64,000 nt of DNA from contig JAVJPW010000002.1 in NCBI GenBank assembly GCA_040217575.1, forward strand, positions 1-64,000. The letters are read 5' to 3'. This DNA comes from Pacificispira sp040217575. GTDB lineage: Bacteria; Pseudomonadota; Alphaproteobacteria; UBA8366; Aestuariispiraceae. Below the pieces are notes generated by a model. That model did not search any database. It saw only the letters and a program-made list of their open reading frames with translations, and was not told the origin of the DNA. Each line of letters opens with the position of its first letter. Position 1 is the first letter of the stretch. This document shows, piece after piece, positions 1 through 8,957 of this stretch. The position numbers and the translations under genes are program-made.

Positions 1-213
1 AACAGGAGATAAACCCCCGCCAGCACCCAGCGCTGACTGAACATTAATTTACGTGTTCCAGGATACACAAAACCAAACAGCAGAATAAACCACCGCCAGC
101 CGCGTATCCCTTCCTCAATATCCACAATGTCAAACAACAAAACCGAACCGCTGGGCAGCGTGCTGCCCGTATCGATCAGCGTCTCGTCTGAGATGCCCCG
201 ACGTCCGGTGCGG
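1..213 (-). ncRNA. rRNA operon leader (5' part of the pre-rRNA, 16S beyond left edge)
   Basis: Read on the minus strand, this stretch follows a near-consensus promoter and has the look of an alphaproteobacterial 16S leader. It contains a boxA-like TTTGACATTGTG (within 123-139), then GGATATTGAGGAAGGGATACG, and near the left edge GTTCAGTC and a T-rich run ending in CTCCTGTT, resembling the bases just before the mature 16S 5' end. An open frame through it has no good start codon. The 16S gene itself would lie just outside the window. This is pattern recognition; no alignment was run. Confidence 0.68.
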
Positions 214-219
214 GGGCGG

Positions 220-248
220 CTTATAAGGACATCGAATTGGGGTGTCAA
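220..248 (-). promoter_or_regulatory. sigma-70 promoter of the rRNA operon
   Basis: On the minus strand TTGACA (243-248) and TATAAG (220-225) are separated by exactly 17 bases, a textbook strong promoter. The bases just upstream (about 249-285) are A/T rich, like an UP element. Transcription would start near 213 and run off the left end. The strength of the match and the rRNA-like leader downstream support each other. Confidence 0.78.
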
Positions 249-616
249 ACGGTTTCGGCGAAAAGTTTTTCAATCCTGAAACATTTTTTTCCCAGACCCC
301 CTTCATGACCATGGATTTGGACGGCACGATCGCGCGCCTGCCTGATTTTGCCGCGTCCAAACCCTTGAAATGCCTTAATTCATCGGCTTGACGCGCACAG
401 GTTTCGCCAGTATCGGTAATTCCCACAGGGTCAAGGCAGGTAGATGGGACAGGCGCGGCGCACACAAAATACGGTGTCGCAACAGCGAAACCGGCCCAGA
501 ATTTGCTTCAAGATCTCTGCCGAATCGCGATAGCCGTTTTCGATGTCGAGAATTCACGTGGCAGGGCGGTTTGGAATGATTTTTTCTGGTTCGTTTAGGG
601 ACGGGAGCGTTCTTCG
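249..616. other. intergenic region without a recognised gene
   Basis: About 370 bases between the rRNA promoter (leftward) and the M23 peptidase (rightward). Open frames here are short, lack family resemblance and overlap each other on both strands. The right end holds GGGACGGGAG about 8 bases before GTG 617, which I read as the ribosome binding site of the peptidase. I see no tRNA, no clear terminator and no repeat. Confidence 0.5.
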
Positions 617-2113
617 GTGCGGATTGTCGCGAGAATTTCTGGCATGGCGCGGGGGTTGGCCGACCGGTTCGGCGGCGACAGGACCCTGCAGAGCGAGGTT
701 CGAATTCATCAGGCCGGCAGGCCTCGGCGGGGATCGCCGCTGATGACCGGCGTGATAGCTCTTTCGGGCCTGCTGGGCGCCGCGACCTTTGCGCTGACCG
801 TTGCCGCGACCCCAACACCGCCTGGAATGGACGGCGGACCGGAACCCACCCGGACGATCGCCGACCTGGCGCTTCTGCCCGGCACGGACCCGAACGCAAG
901 CGCCCTTCTTTCGGGACAGTGGGACCGCGCCGCACTGGGCAGCGATTCCGCGGCCCACGCTTCGCTGTTGAGCGAACCCTATAATGTCACGGTCGAAATT
1001 GAATCCGGCGACACGCTGATGTCGGTCCTTCTGAGCCAGGGGTCGGACCGCCGGGAGGCCCATGCGGCCATCCAGGCGCTGTCGGATGTATTCGACCCGC
1101 GCGACTTGCGTCCCGGTCAAACGCTGGACATGGCAATCCTTCCGGCGCGCGCGTCGGACGCGGCGATCATCGAATATCTGCGTTTCCGCCCAGATCCGCT
1201 GCGCGACATCCTGGTGGAGCTGTCCGAGGACGGCTTCGTCGCCCGGGAAGAAACCCGCAGTCTGAGCGACCATCAGGTCCGCGCCGAAGGCACCATCTCG
1301 TCGTCGCTTTACGTCGCTGCACGTGACGCGGGCGTGCCGATCCCGGTCCTGGGCGATTTGATCAACGTTTTCTCCTTCGATGTGGACTTCCAGCGCGAAG
1401 TCCAGCCCGGCGACCGGTTCGCGGTCATGTTCACCGAACGGCTGACGTCTGATGGCAATGTCGCAGATTTCGGCGACATCCAGATGGCGGAAATGACCGT
1501 CGGCGGCGCCATCAAACGGTTCTACCGGTTTGAGAACGACGAAGGCCGCGTCGACTATTTCGACGAGCGCGGACAGTCGGTGCGCCGCGCGCTGCTGCGC
1601 ACCCCGGTCGAAGGCGCGCGCATTTCATCCGGGTTCGGTCAGCGCCGCCATCCAATTTCCGGGTACACCCGCATGCACCGCGGGACGGATTTCGCCGCCC
1701 CGTCCGGCACACCCATCTATGCCGCCGGTGACGGCGTTGTCGAAGCGGCGGGCTGGAACGGCGGTTACGGGCGCTATATCCGCATTCGCCACAATGGCCG
1801 TTATTCGACGGCCTATGCCCACCTGAGCCGGATCGACAGCCGCGTTTCCGCCGGCGCGCGGGTCAGCCAGCGCCAGATCATCGGCTATGTCGGCTCCTCC
1901 GGCCGGTCCACGGGCCCGCACCTGCATTACGAAGTCCTGGTGGACGGCGATCAGGTGAACCCGCTGAGCATCGATCTGCCGACCGGGGAGACGCTTGAAG
2001 GCGCGCAGCTTGCCCGCTTCCAGCGGATCCGGTCCGAGATCGACCAGGAATATGCCAGCCTGGAGCCCCGGACACAGGTGGCCGCACAGACCGACACGGA
2101 TCTGGACGACTGA
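617..2113 (+). CDS. M23 family metallopeptidase (LytM/DUF3108-type envelope peptidase)
   Basis: A 498-residue envelope protein expected to cut peptidoglycan cross-links. A basic N-terminus is followed by one membrane or signal segment (about residues 43-62), a LysM/Csd3-like middle region (about 120-310, with SGDTLMSVL), and a C-terminal M23 domain (about 345-465). The zinc and catalytic residues are present: HRGTDF, the AYAHLS histidine and GPHLHYE. The GTG start is preferred because GGGACGGGAG precedes it; ATG 644 and ATG 743 are alternatives. Its stop overlaps the proposed CTG start of the next gene, so the two are probably translated together. Confidence 0.85.
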   Translation: MRIVARISGMARGLADRFGGDRTLQSEVRIHQAGRPRRGSPLMTGVIALSGLLGAATFALTVAATPTPPGMDGGPEPTRTIADLALLPGTDPNASALLSGQWDRAALGSDSAAHASLLSEPYNVTVEIESGDTLMSVLLSQGSDRREAHAAIQALSDVFDPRDLRPGQTLDMAILPARASDAAIIEYLRFRPDPLRDILVELSEDGFVAREETRSLSDHQVRAEGTISSSLYVAARDAGVPIPVLGDLINVFSFDVDFQREVQPGDRFAVMFTERLTSDGNVADFGDIQMAEMTVGGAIKRFYRFENDEGRVDYFDERGQSVRRALLRTPVEGARISSGFGQRRHPISGYTRMHRGTDFAAPSGTPIYAAGDGVVEAAGWNGGYGRYIRIRHNGRYSTAYAHLSRIDSRVSAGARVSQRQIIGYVGSSGRSTGPHLHYEVLVDGDQVNPLSIDLPTGETLEGAQLARFQRIRSEIDQEYASLEPRTQVAAQTDTDLDD

Positions 2114-3042
2114 CCGGAAACGCCGGCCCGCGTGAGGCCATTTGGTCCGGTACTGGGCTGACCGGCATCCTCCTTCTGGCCTTACTGGCCATTGATCCCG
2201 CATCGGCGCAGGATATCACGACCTTCCAAGATTGCGACGTCTGCCCGGTGATGACCGTCCTTCCGGCGGGAACCTACCGCCGCGGCTCCCCGCCGGATGA
2301 GCCGGGCCGCGATCCCCATGAAGGACCCGTCAGGGAAATTCTATTCGACGCGCCCTTTGCATTGTCGGTCGCGGAAGTGACGCGCGGCCAGTTCCTTCGG
2401 TTCGTGGAAGAAACGGGATACCCGGCGCCTGAAAGCTGCTGGGCCTTCGACGGGCGCACCTGGTCGCAGGAAACGGGCTTCGGCTGGTCAGATCCGGGAT
2501 TCCCGCAGACGGATGACCATCCGGCCGTCTGTATTTCCAGGGCGGACGCCGAAGCCTATGCCCGCTGGGTCGGCCGCCGCGCGGGCGTGCGATATCGCCT
2601 GCCGAGCGAGACGGAATGGGAATATGCCGCACGGGCCGGCGCCCGGACCCGCTTTCCGCATGGTGACGATCCGGACTATCTCCAACTCTGTCAGCATGGC
2701 AATGGGGCTGCGGGCGAAAGCGGGTTTGAATACCGGAACACGGCCTGCCGGGACGACTATGCCTATACCGCGCCCGTAGATGCCTATCCGGCCAATGCCT
2801 TCGGTCTGCATGGCATGCTGGGCAATGCGCTGGAATGGACGGCGGACTGCTATCATCCCGACTATTCCGAAGCGCCCACGGACGGCACCCCCTATCTGGG
2901 TCAGACCTGTCCTTATACCGTCCTGCGCGGCGGCAACTGGGCCGGCGCGCCGCAACATATGCGACCCGCCAACCGGGGTGCCAATTCGCCCGGCGCGCGC
3001 TGGTCGACGAACGGCTTTCGGCTTGCGCGGGATTTGCCTTGA
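2110..3042 (+). CDS. secreted FGE-sulfatase (SUMF1/EgtB/PvdO-like) domain protein, probable CTG start
   Basis: The domain runs from about residue 40 (DCDVCPVMTVLPAG) to the end (RGGNWAG..., TNGFRLAR), the hallmark of the FGE-sulfatase fold. The redox cysteine pair of true formylglycine-generating enzymes is absent from the C-terminal part, so the substrate is unknown. The first ATG/GTG in frame (2248) lies inside the conserved domain. Upstream in the same frame is a good signal peptide (GILLLALLAI then ASA-QD) but no ATG, GTG or TTG back to the stop at 1996. CTG 2110 overlaps the previous stop as CTGA, mimicking the usual ATGA coupling, so I place the start there (310 residues). Confidence 0.75.
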   Translation: MTGNAGPREAIWSGTGLTGILLLALLAIDPASAQDITTFQDCDVCPVMTVLPAGTYRRGSPPDEPGRDPHEGPVREILFDAPFALSVAEVTRGQFLRFVEETGYPAPESCWAFDGRTWSQETGFGWSDPGFPQTDDHPAVCISRADAEAYARWVGRRAGVRYRLPSETEWEYAARAGARTRFPHGDDPDYLQLCQHGNGAAGESGFEYRNTACRDDYAYTAPVDAYPANAFGLHGMLGNALEWTADCYHPDYSEAPTDGTPYLGQTCPYTVLRGGNWAGAPQHMRPANRGANSPGARWSTNGFRLARDLP

Positions 3043-3134
3043 ACTTCCCCGCCATGGCGAACGGTACTGCGGCGTGACGCCCGGCCCGGGTCATGGTATA
3101 GGCGCGCAGGCTTCCCAAAAGCCCCTAAAACCAT

Positions 3135-5015
3135 GTGTTTCCAACTAAACCGGTATCTCGAAGAGTGTTTCGGAAGTTTCTCAGCAGAGTCCAGATGGAC
3201 CCGACGACACGGGCGCTCGTTCGGCGTCTGTGGTCGGAATATATGGTCGAACACAGGCTCTGGATCGCCATTGCTGTGTTCTTCATGATTGTAGTCGCCG
3301 CAGCAAGTGGCGCATTGGTTAAGCTGATCGAGCCTGCTTTGGATATCGCATTCGCCGAAAAGAATGAAACATGGGTTTGGATAGCAGCAGCCGGGTTCTT
3401 CGCAATTTCCGTTATCAGGGGCGGAGCTAACTTTGCCCAATCTGTTGCGATGCAGAAAGTCGGTTTGCGTGTAATTGAAAAAATGCAAAACCAGATGTTC
3501 CACTCGTTGCTTCACATAGAGATCGAGTATCTGGAGCGAGAAGGTACTGCACGGCAACTGTCCCGGTTTACATCTGACTGCTACTTCCTTCGGGATGCCA
3601 TCACAAAAGTGTTTACCGGTTCAGGTCGGGATACATTGGTACTCCTTTCAATGATTGGACTAATGCTTCAAACCAACTTGAAACTGGCAATTTTGGCATT
3701 GATCTTTTTTCCGATCAGCGTGCTGCCGATCGCACGTATCGGCCGCCGACTACGTAAAGTCGCTGACAAGACCCAAATGGAATTTGGGCAAATGACCTCT
3801 GTTCTGGACGATAGTCTAAAGAACGCCCGACAGGTCCGCGCGTACAGCATGCAGGAACATGAAGCGAAACGTGGTAACGAGGCTTTCAACATCACGTACC
3901 TGCTTCTTTTAAAGGCTGTTAGAACGCGTGCACTTACCCACCCGATCATGGACAGCCTTGCCGGTGCGACACTCTTTACAATTGTTCTTTTCGGCGGCTA
4001 CCAAATCCTGGAAGGCGAACAGACCGTCGGTTCTTTCATGGCGTTCTTCACCGCGGTTTTTATGGCTTACCAGCCAATGCGCAGTTTGGCGGGGCTATAC
4101 AATTCCTTGCAGGAAGGACTGGCGGCGGCCGCAAGAAACTTTTCCGTCATCGACTACGACCCGAAGATCAAAGACGCGCCCGACGCCATCCCGCTGACGG
4201 ACGGGCCCGGCGCGGTGACGCTGGACCGGGTGACATTTTCCTATGACGGGGAGACACCGGTCCTGAATGCGGTCGACATCGACATTGCCGCCGGCGAAAC
4301 GGTCGCCCTGGTCGGGCCAAGCGGTGCCGGTAAAACGACCGTCCTGAACCTTATTCCACGTTTCTACGATGCTGTTGACGGCAAGGTAATGATCGACGGT
4401 CAGGACGTCGCCGGCGCAACGCTTCAATCGGTCATGAGCCGTATCGCGCTGGTCAGTCAGGAACCAGCCCTGTTCAACGATACGATCCGCGCGAACATCG
4501 CCTATGGCCGCTGGGGCGCACCGCAGGAAGATATCGAGCAAGCCGCCCGCAACGCCGCCGCCCATGACTTCATCATGGATCTGCCGGACGGGTACGACAC
4601 GATGGTCGGCGAACAGGGCCTGCGGCTGAGCGGCGGTCAACGCCAGCGCATCGCCATCGCCCGCGCCATGTTGAAGGACGCACCGATCCTGTTGCTGGAT
4701 GAGGCAACGTCGGCGCTGGATGCGGAATCGGAACAGGTCGTGCAGGCCGCGCTGGCACGCCTGATGGTCGGGCGAACGACCGTCGTGATCGCCCACCGAC
4801 TGGCCACGGTACGCAAGGCGGACCGCATTTTCGTCATGGACAAGGGCCGGGTCGTGGAAATCGGCACCCACGCGGAACTGTCGCGAAAGGATGGTCTGTA
4901 TGCGCGGCTGAGCCGCATTCAGTTCGATGACGGCCTGTCCGCGACGACGCTTTCTGACGGCGCGTCCACCGCAGGCGCGGGAGATAACGCAGCCCCGGAC
5001 GAACATCAGGCGTAG
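3135..5015 (+). CDS. MsbA-like ABC transporter, fused permease and ATPase
   Basis: A type IV ABC exporter half-transporter, likely flipping lipid A-core across the inner membrane given its lipid A neighbours. The N-terminal six-helix membrane domain spans about residues 35-330. The ATPase domain spans about 360-600, with Walker A GPSGAGKTT, signature LSGGQRQ, Walker B ILLLDEATSALD and the IAHRL switch histidine. Start is GTG 3135 or ATG 3195. Base composition changes inside the gene: the membrane half is about 40-50 percent GC in sampled 60-base lines, while the ATPase half and all neighbours are above 60 percent. That suggests the membrane half was replaced by recombination, with a junction near 4090-4140. 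Confidence 0.87.
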   Translation: MFPTKPVSRRVFRKFLSRVQMDPTTRALVRRLWSEYMVEHRLWIAIAVFFMIVVAAASGALVKLIEPALDIAFAEKNETWVWIAAAGFFAISVIRGGANFAQSVAMQKVGLRVIEKMQNQMFHSLLHIEIEYLEREGTARQLSRFTSDCYFLRDAITKVFTGSGRDTLVLLSMIGLMLQTNLKLAILALIFFPISVLPIARIGRRLRKVADKTQMEFGQMTSVLDDSLKNARQVRAYSMQEHEAKRGNEAFNITYLLLLKAVRTRALTHPIMDSLAGATLFTIVLFGGYQILEGEQTVGSFMAFFTAVFMAYQPMRSLAGLYNSLQEGLAAAARNFSVIDYDPKIKDAPDAIPLTDGPGAVTLDRVTFSYDGETPVLNAVDIDIAAGETVALVGPSGAGKTTVLNLIPRFYDAVDGKVMIDGQDVAGATLQSVMSRIALVSQEPALFNDTIRANIAYGRWGAPQEDIEQAARNAAAHDFIMDLPDGYDTMVGEQGLRLSGGQRQRIAIARAMLKDAPILLLDEATSALDAESEQVVQAALARLMVGRTTVVIAHRLATVRKADRIFVMDKGRVVEIGTHAELSRKDGLYARLSRIQFDDGLSATTLSDGASTAGAGDNAAPDEHQA

Positions 5016-5032
5016 ACCGGAAGACCGTACCC

Positions 5033-5740
5033 ATGCTGAAGAAACTTTCGAAACAGCCCTGGGCGCATCGTCTGATCTGCGGGTTGATCGCCGGCTATAT
5101 CCGGCTGGTTCGCCATACTTCCAAATGGGAGGTCACGGGGACGGAAGACCGCGACCGCCTGTTTGCCGAAGGGAAACCCTATATCATCGCGCTATGGCAC
5201 AACCGGATCGGCATGATGCCCTTTGCCTATGCGGAACAGTCCCACAACCTGTGCGTCGTCGCATCCGGCCACCGGGACGGGCGTCTGGTGATCGATACCA
5301 TGGAACGGTTCGGTTTCGACGGCATCCCGGTCGACAGCAAGGACGGCGCAAAGGCGACCCGTGCCATCGTCAAGCGGCTGAAAGACGGAAAACACATCGG
5401 CTTCACGCCCGACGGTCCCCGCGGACCGCGTCTTGTGGCGAAGGACGGAATGATCGTCATCGCCTCTCTGGCGGGGGTGCCGATCATACCGGTATCCTAT
5501 GCCATGAAACGAAGGCGTGTCTTGCGTACATGGGACCTGTTTCAATTGCCGTTGCCGTTCAATCGCGGCATCTGCCGGTGGGGCGCCGCGATCGACATCC
5601 CGAAAAAGGCGGATGCCGAAACCCGCGCGGCCCTTCGTCTGCAGGTCGAAGAGACAATGAACGCGATGACCGATGCCTGCGACCGCGAAATGGGGCACGA
5701 ACCCGTTCCGCGGGCCGAACCGGCCGGGGCCGGGTCATGA
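5033..5740 (+). CDS. lysophospholipid acyltransferase family protein (DUF374)
   Basis: A 235-residue membrane-associated acyltransferase of the DUF374 group that sits next to waaA in many proteobacteria. The catalytic histidine is in ALWHNRIG (about residues 61-68), the acceptor region in SGHRDG and the glycerophosphate-type motif in FTPDGPRGP. It starts 17 bases after the exporter and its stop overlaps the waaA start (ATGA), so it belongs to the lipid A operon. Its substrate is not established; a Kdo/lipid A linked acylation is an inference from context. Confidence 0.83.
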   Translation: MLKKLSKQPWAHRLICGLIAGYIRLVRHTSKWEVTGTEDRDRLFAEGKPYIIALWHNRIGMMPFAYAEQSHNLCVVASGHRDGRLVIDTMERFGFDGIPVDSKDGAKATRAIVKRLKDGKHIGFTPDGPRGPRLVAKDGMIVIASLAGVPIIPVSYAMKRRRVLRTWDLFQLPLPFNRGICRWGAAIDIPKKADAETRAALRLQVEETMNAMTDACDREMGHEPVPRAEPAGAGS

Positions 5741-7035
5741 TCGCGCGGTCCGTCTATGCCGCGTTGACCGCGATGGCCGCGCCGGTGATCGACCATATGT
5801 TGGCCCGACGCGTCGCGGCCGGAAAGGAAGATCCGGAAAGGCTGTGCGAACGGCGCGGCACGGCGTCACGTCCGCGTCCGGACGGTCCGCTGGTCTGGAT
5901 TCATGCCGCCAGCAATGGGGAAGCGATGTCGGCCCTACCCCTGATCGAGCGTGTTCTGGAACGCGGCCCGCGCGGTCATGTCCTGGCCACTACCGGCACA
6001 CTGACCAGCGCACGCCTGTTGGCGGAACGGCTGCCGGAAAGGGCAATACATCAGTTCGTGCCCATCGACCGCACGGCCTGGGTCAGCCGGTTCCTGGAAC
6101 ATTGGCGGCCCGATGCCGCAATCTGGGTCGAATCCGAATTCTGGCCGGCCCTGATCTGGGAAACACGGCGGCGTGGCATTCCGACCGCGCTGGTGAATGG
6201 GCGCGTGTCCAAGCGCAGCCTTGGCCGCTGGCGTCGGATGCCCGGCCTGTCCCGGGATCTGTTGTCCGCGTTCAGACCGTGCCTGGCACAAAGCGAGGAC
6301 GATGCGCAGGCCCTGCGCGATCTGGGGGCGGACCATGCCGACTTTGTCGGCAATCTTAAGCGGTCCGGTGCGCCGTTGCCCGTGGATCAGGAAGTTTTCG
6401 ACGCCGACCGGGGCCGCATCGGGGTCCGGCCGGTGTGGCTGGCGGCCAGCACCCATCCGGGAGAAGAGGAGATTGTTCTGGATGCGCACCGGATCCTGCA
6501 GACGGAACATCCCGGCCTGCTGACAATCCTGGTGCCGCGCCACCCTGCCCGCGGGCCGGAGATTGCCAAACAGTTTGAAGCGGCCGGCTTGACGGTCGCG
6601 CGCCGGGCTGCGGAAACGGAAATCAGCGATCGAAGTGCGGTCCTGATCGCCGATACGCTGGGCGAACTGGGTCTGTTCTATCGTCTGGCGCCGGTCGCGC
6701 TGATCGGCGGAAGCCTCGAAGGCGGTCACGGCGGTCACAACCCGCTGGAGGCGGCGCGTCTTGGCTGCGTCCCTCTGTTCGGGCCGGATATGGCGAATTT
6801 CAAGGACCTGGCTTCGGAACTGATAGACGCCGGCGGCGGACTGTGCGTCAAAAATGCCGGCGAAGTCGCCGCCACGGTCAACGATTTGCTGTCGAACGCA
6901 GAACGGTGCCGCACGATGGCGGAATCGGCAGGACGCATCGCAAAGGCCGGCACACAGGCGGTCGACCGTGTTCTGGGTGCGCTGGAAGACGTCCTGCCAA
7001 GATCGCGGAGCGATGCGAGGGGTGGAAGCGGGTGA
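5737..7035 (+). CDS. waaA: 3-deoxy-D-manno-octulosonic acid transferase (Kdo transferase)
   Basis: Transfers Kdo from CMP-Kdo to lipid IVA at the inner membrane. The 432-residue product has the N-terminal membrane anchor, the conserved WIHAASNGE segment with the catalytic glutamate, WVESEFWP, LVNGR(V)S, and the GT-B C-terminal domain with GGSLEGGHGGHNPLE. The ATG at 5737 overlaps the preceding stop, and its own stop overlaps lpxK (TGATG). Length is typical. Confidence 0.93.
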   Translation: MIARSVYAALTAMAAPVIDHMLARRVAAGKEDPERLCERRGTASRPRPDGPLVWIHAASNGEAMSALPLIERVLERGPRGHVLATTGTLTSARLLAERLPERAIHQFVPIDRTAWVSRFLEHWRPDAAIWVESEFWPALIWETRRRGIPTALVNGRVSKRSLGRWRRMPGLSRDLLSAFRPCLAQSEDDAQALRDLGADHADFVGNLKRSGAPLPVDQEVFDADRGRIGVRPVWLAASTHPGEEEIVLDAHRILQTEHPGLLTILVPRHPARGPEIAKQFEAAGLTVARRAAETEISDRSAVLIADTLGELGLFYRLAPVALIGGSLEGGHGGHNPLEAARLGCVPLFGPDMANFKDLASELIDAGGGLCVKNAGEVAATVNDLLSNAERCRTMAESAGRIAKAGTQAVDRVLGALEDVLPRSRSDARGGSG

Positions 7036-8003
7036 TGAAGGCACCGGCATTCTGGAACGACCCGACCCCTGGACCGACCGCATGGATGCTGGCGCCGCTC
7101 AGTCTGGTCTGGCGGACGGGTGCTGCCGTCCGCGGCGCCTTTGCCAGGCCGCAACAGGTTGAAACACCGGTCATATGCATTGGGAATGCCGGTCTGGGCG
7201 GGGCCGGAAAGACACCGGTCGCCATACACCTTGCCAGGGCCATGCGGGAGATGGGGCATGTCCCGCACCTTCTGACGCGCGGGCACGGCGGCACAGAAAC
7301 CGGGCCGATACAGGTTGATCCCGAAATCCACGATGCATCGCAGGTCGGGGATGAGCCGCTTCTGCTGGCGAAAGCCGCACCAACCTGGGTCGCACGGGAT
7401 CGGGTTGCGGGCGCACGGGCGGCGGCGGCCGGTGGGGCCAGCCATATCATCATGGATGACGGTTACCAGAACCCGCACCTGCATCAGAATGTCCGGGTCC
7501 TGGTTATCGATTCGGATGTTGGATTCGGAAACGGTCTGGTGTTCCCGGCAGGGCCGTTGCGTGAACCGGCGGGGGCGGCACTTGCCCGCGCCGACATTGT
7601 CGTATCCATTGGGTCGGGTCCCACGGTCGACACGCCGCCCGGGGCGACCGTGCTGCGTGCACGGATCCGGGCCGAAGCACCGGACGGGCTGGACCCGGAA
7701 CGCCCATGCCTGCCCTTTGCCGGGATCGGACGGCCGAAAAAGTTCTTCGATACGGTGCGTGAAATCGGCCTTTCCATAGTAAAGACGCGTGATTTTCCCG
7801 ACCACTACCGCTATCACCCGTCGGAAATCGAGATGCTCTTGAATGAGGCGGATACTTTGTCGGCACAGCTGATCACGACGGAAAAGGATGCGGTTCGCAT
7901 CCCGGCAGGCCTGTCGGGGCGGGTGCATGTCCTGTCCATCGGACTGGTCTGGGACCAGGGCCCATCCCTTTCCGAAGCGGTTCTGGGGCGCCTTTCCGCA
8001 TGA
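7035..8003 (+). CDS. lpxK: tetraacyldisaccharide 4'-kinase
   Basis: Phosphorylates the 4' position of the lipid A precursor at the cytoplasmic face of the inner membrane. The 322-residue protein shows the LpxK pattern: membrane-proximal helix, P-loop variant GNAGLGGAGKTP (about residues 50-61), LTRGHGG, the IIMDDGYQNP metal/nucleotide motif, and a C-terminal FPDHYRY motif. It starts by overlap with waaA and its stop overlaps the next acyltransferase, so all are co-translated. Confidence 0.93.
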   Translation: MKAPAFWNDPTPGPTAWMLAPLSLVWRTGAAVRGAFARPQQVETPVICIGNAGLGGAGKTPVAIHLARAMREMGHVPHLLTRGHGGTETGPIQVDPEIHDASQVGDEPLLLAKAAPTWVARDRVAGARAAAAGGASHIIMDDGYQNPHLHQNVRVLVIDSDVGFGNGLVFPAGPLREPAGAALARADIVVSIGSGPTVDTPPGATVLRARIRAEAPDGLDPERPCLPFAGIGRPKKFFDTVREIGLSIVKTRDFPDHYRYHPSEIEMLLNEADTLSAQLITTEKDAVRIPAGLSGRVHVLSIGLVWDQGPSLSEAVLGRLSA

Positions 8004-8935
8004 GTGAAGAGGAACTCGATGAGGAGGAACTGGAATATCTTCGCCGCAAACGCAGCCTTCGGCGCAAGATAAAGCACCTGTTGCAGGCCGCCGCCATTAT
8101 CGGCGCGCTGGAGACGCTTCGCTTCCTGCCGCTGTCCTTTGCATCGGCATTCGGAAGCATTCTGTTCCGGACGATCTGCCCACTGTTCAAGGCGGACCGT
8201 GTCGCCAAGGAAAACCTGGCGCGCGCCTTTCCCGATTGGGACAAGCAGCAGATTCAGAAAACGGTGACCGAGGTCTGGGACAATCTGGGCCGCGGGGCGG
8301 GTGAATTTTCCCATGTACGCAATATCGACCCGACTGCCCCCGACGGTCCGGTCGAAGTCGTCGGGCTGGAACATCTGACCCGTGCCGCCGACCAGGGTGG
8401 CTTTGTCGTGATGTCCGCCCATATGGCGAACTGGGAAATCGCCGGGCTGGTCTGCGCGCGCTATGCGCGGCCGTTCAACGCGATCTATCGCTTTGCTGAG
8501 AATCCGTGGATGGACCGGTATTTCCAGCACATCCGATCCAGCTATTCCAACAAGCTGCTGCCGAAGGGCGTATCCGGCATCCGCATGGCACTGTCCGGCC
8601 TTCGCAAGGGGGAACCGCTGGGGCTACTTCTGGACCAGAAACTGAATGAAGGCGTGCCGGTCCCGTTTTTCGGACGGGATGCCATGACCGCCAGTGCGCC
8701 CGTTGAAATGAGCCTAGCACTGGGTGTGCCCCTTCTGCCGGCGCGGCTGGAACGGGTGGCCAAAGGTCCGAAATTCCGCATCACGATCTATCCGCCGATG
8801 GATCCGCCGGATACCGGCGATCGGCGCGAAGATGCGCGCCAGATCCTGATCCGCTTCCACGACATGCTGGAAGGCTGGATCCGGGAACGGCCCGGTCAGT
8901 GGTTCTGGGTTCACCGGCGCTGGCCCAAGGAATAA
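8000..8935 (+). CDS. lipid A biosynthesis lauroyl/myristoyl-type acyltransferase (LpxL/HtrB family)
   Basis: Adds a secondary acyl chain to Kdo-lipid A. The 311-residue protein has a charged N-terminus (many Asp/Glu), a membrane helix (about 30-60), and the LPLAT core with HX4E motif HMANWE (about residue 140). It also has LLDQKLNEGVPVPFFGR and a terminal WFWVHRRWP, typical of the family. It is last in the msbA-like to lpxK operon (ATGA overlap). Whether it acts as LpxL or LpxM cannot be read from sequence. Confidence 0.9.
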   Translation: MSEEELDEEELEYLRRKRSLRRKIKHLLQAAAIIGALETLRFLPLSFASAFGSILFRTICPLFKADRVAKENLARAFPDWDKQQIQKTVTEVWDNLGRGAGEFSHVRNIDPTAPDGPVEVVGLEHLTRAADQGGFVVMSAHMANWEIAGLVCARYARPFNAIYRFAENPWMDRYFQHIRSSYSNKLLPKGVSGIRMALSGLRKGEPLGLLLDQKLNEGVPVPFFGRDAMTASAPVEMSLALGVPLLPARLERVAKGPKFRITIYPPMDPPDTGDRREDARQILIRFHDMLEGWIRERPGQWFWVHRRWPKE

Positions 8936-8957
8936 CCCACCAGAACGGAGAACTGCC

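Noticed and set aside
130..935. Overlapping open frames on the minus strand near the left edge
   Set aside because: They lie over an rRNA promoter and leader and the start of the M23 gene in other frames, have arginine/proline-rich chance composition and no family resemblance.
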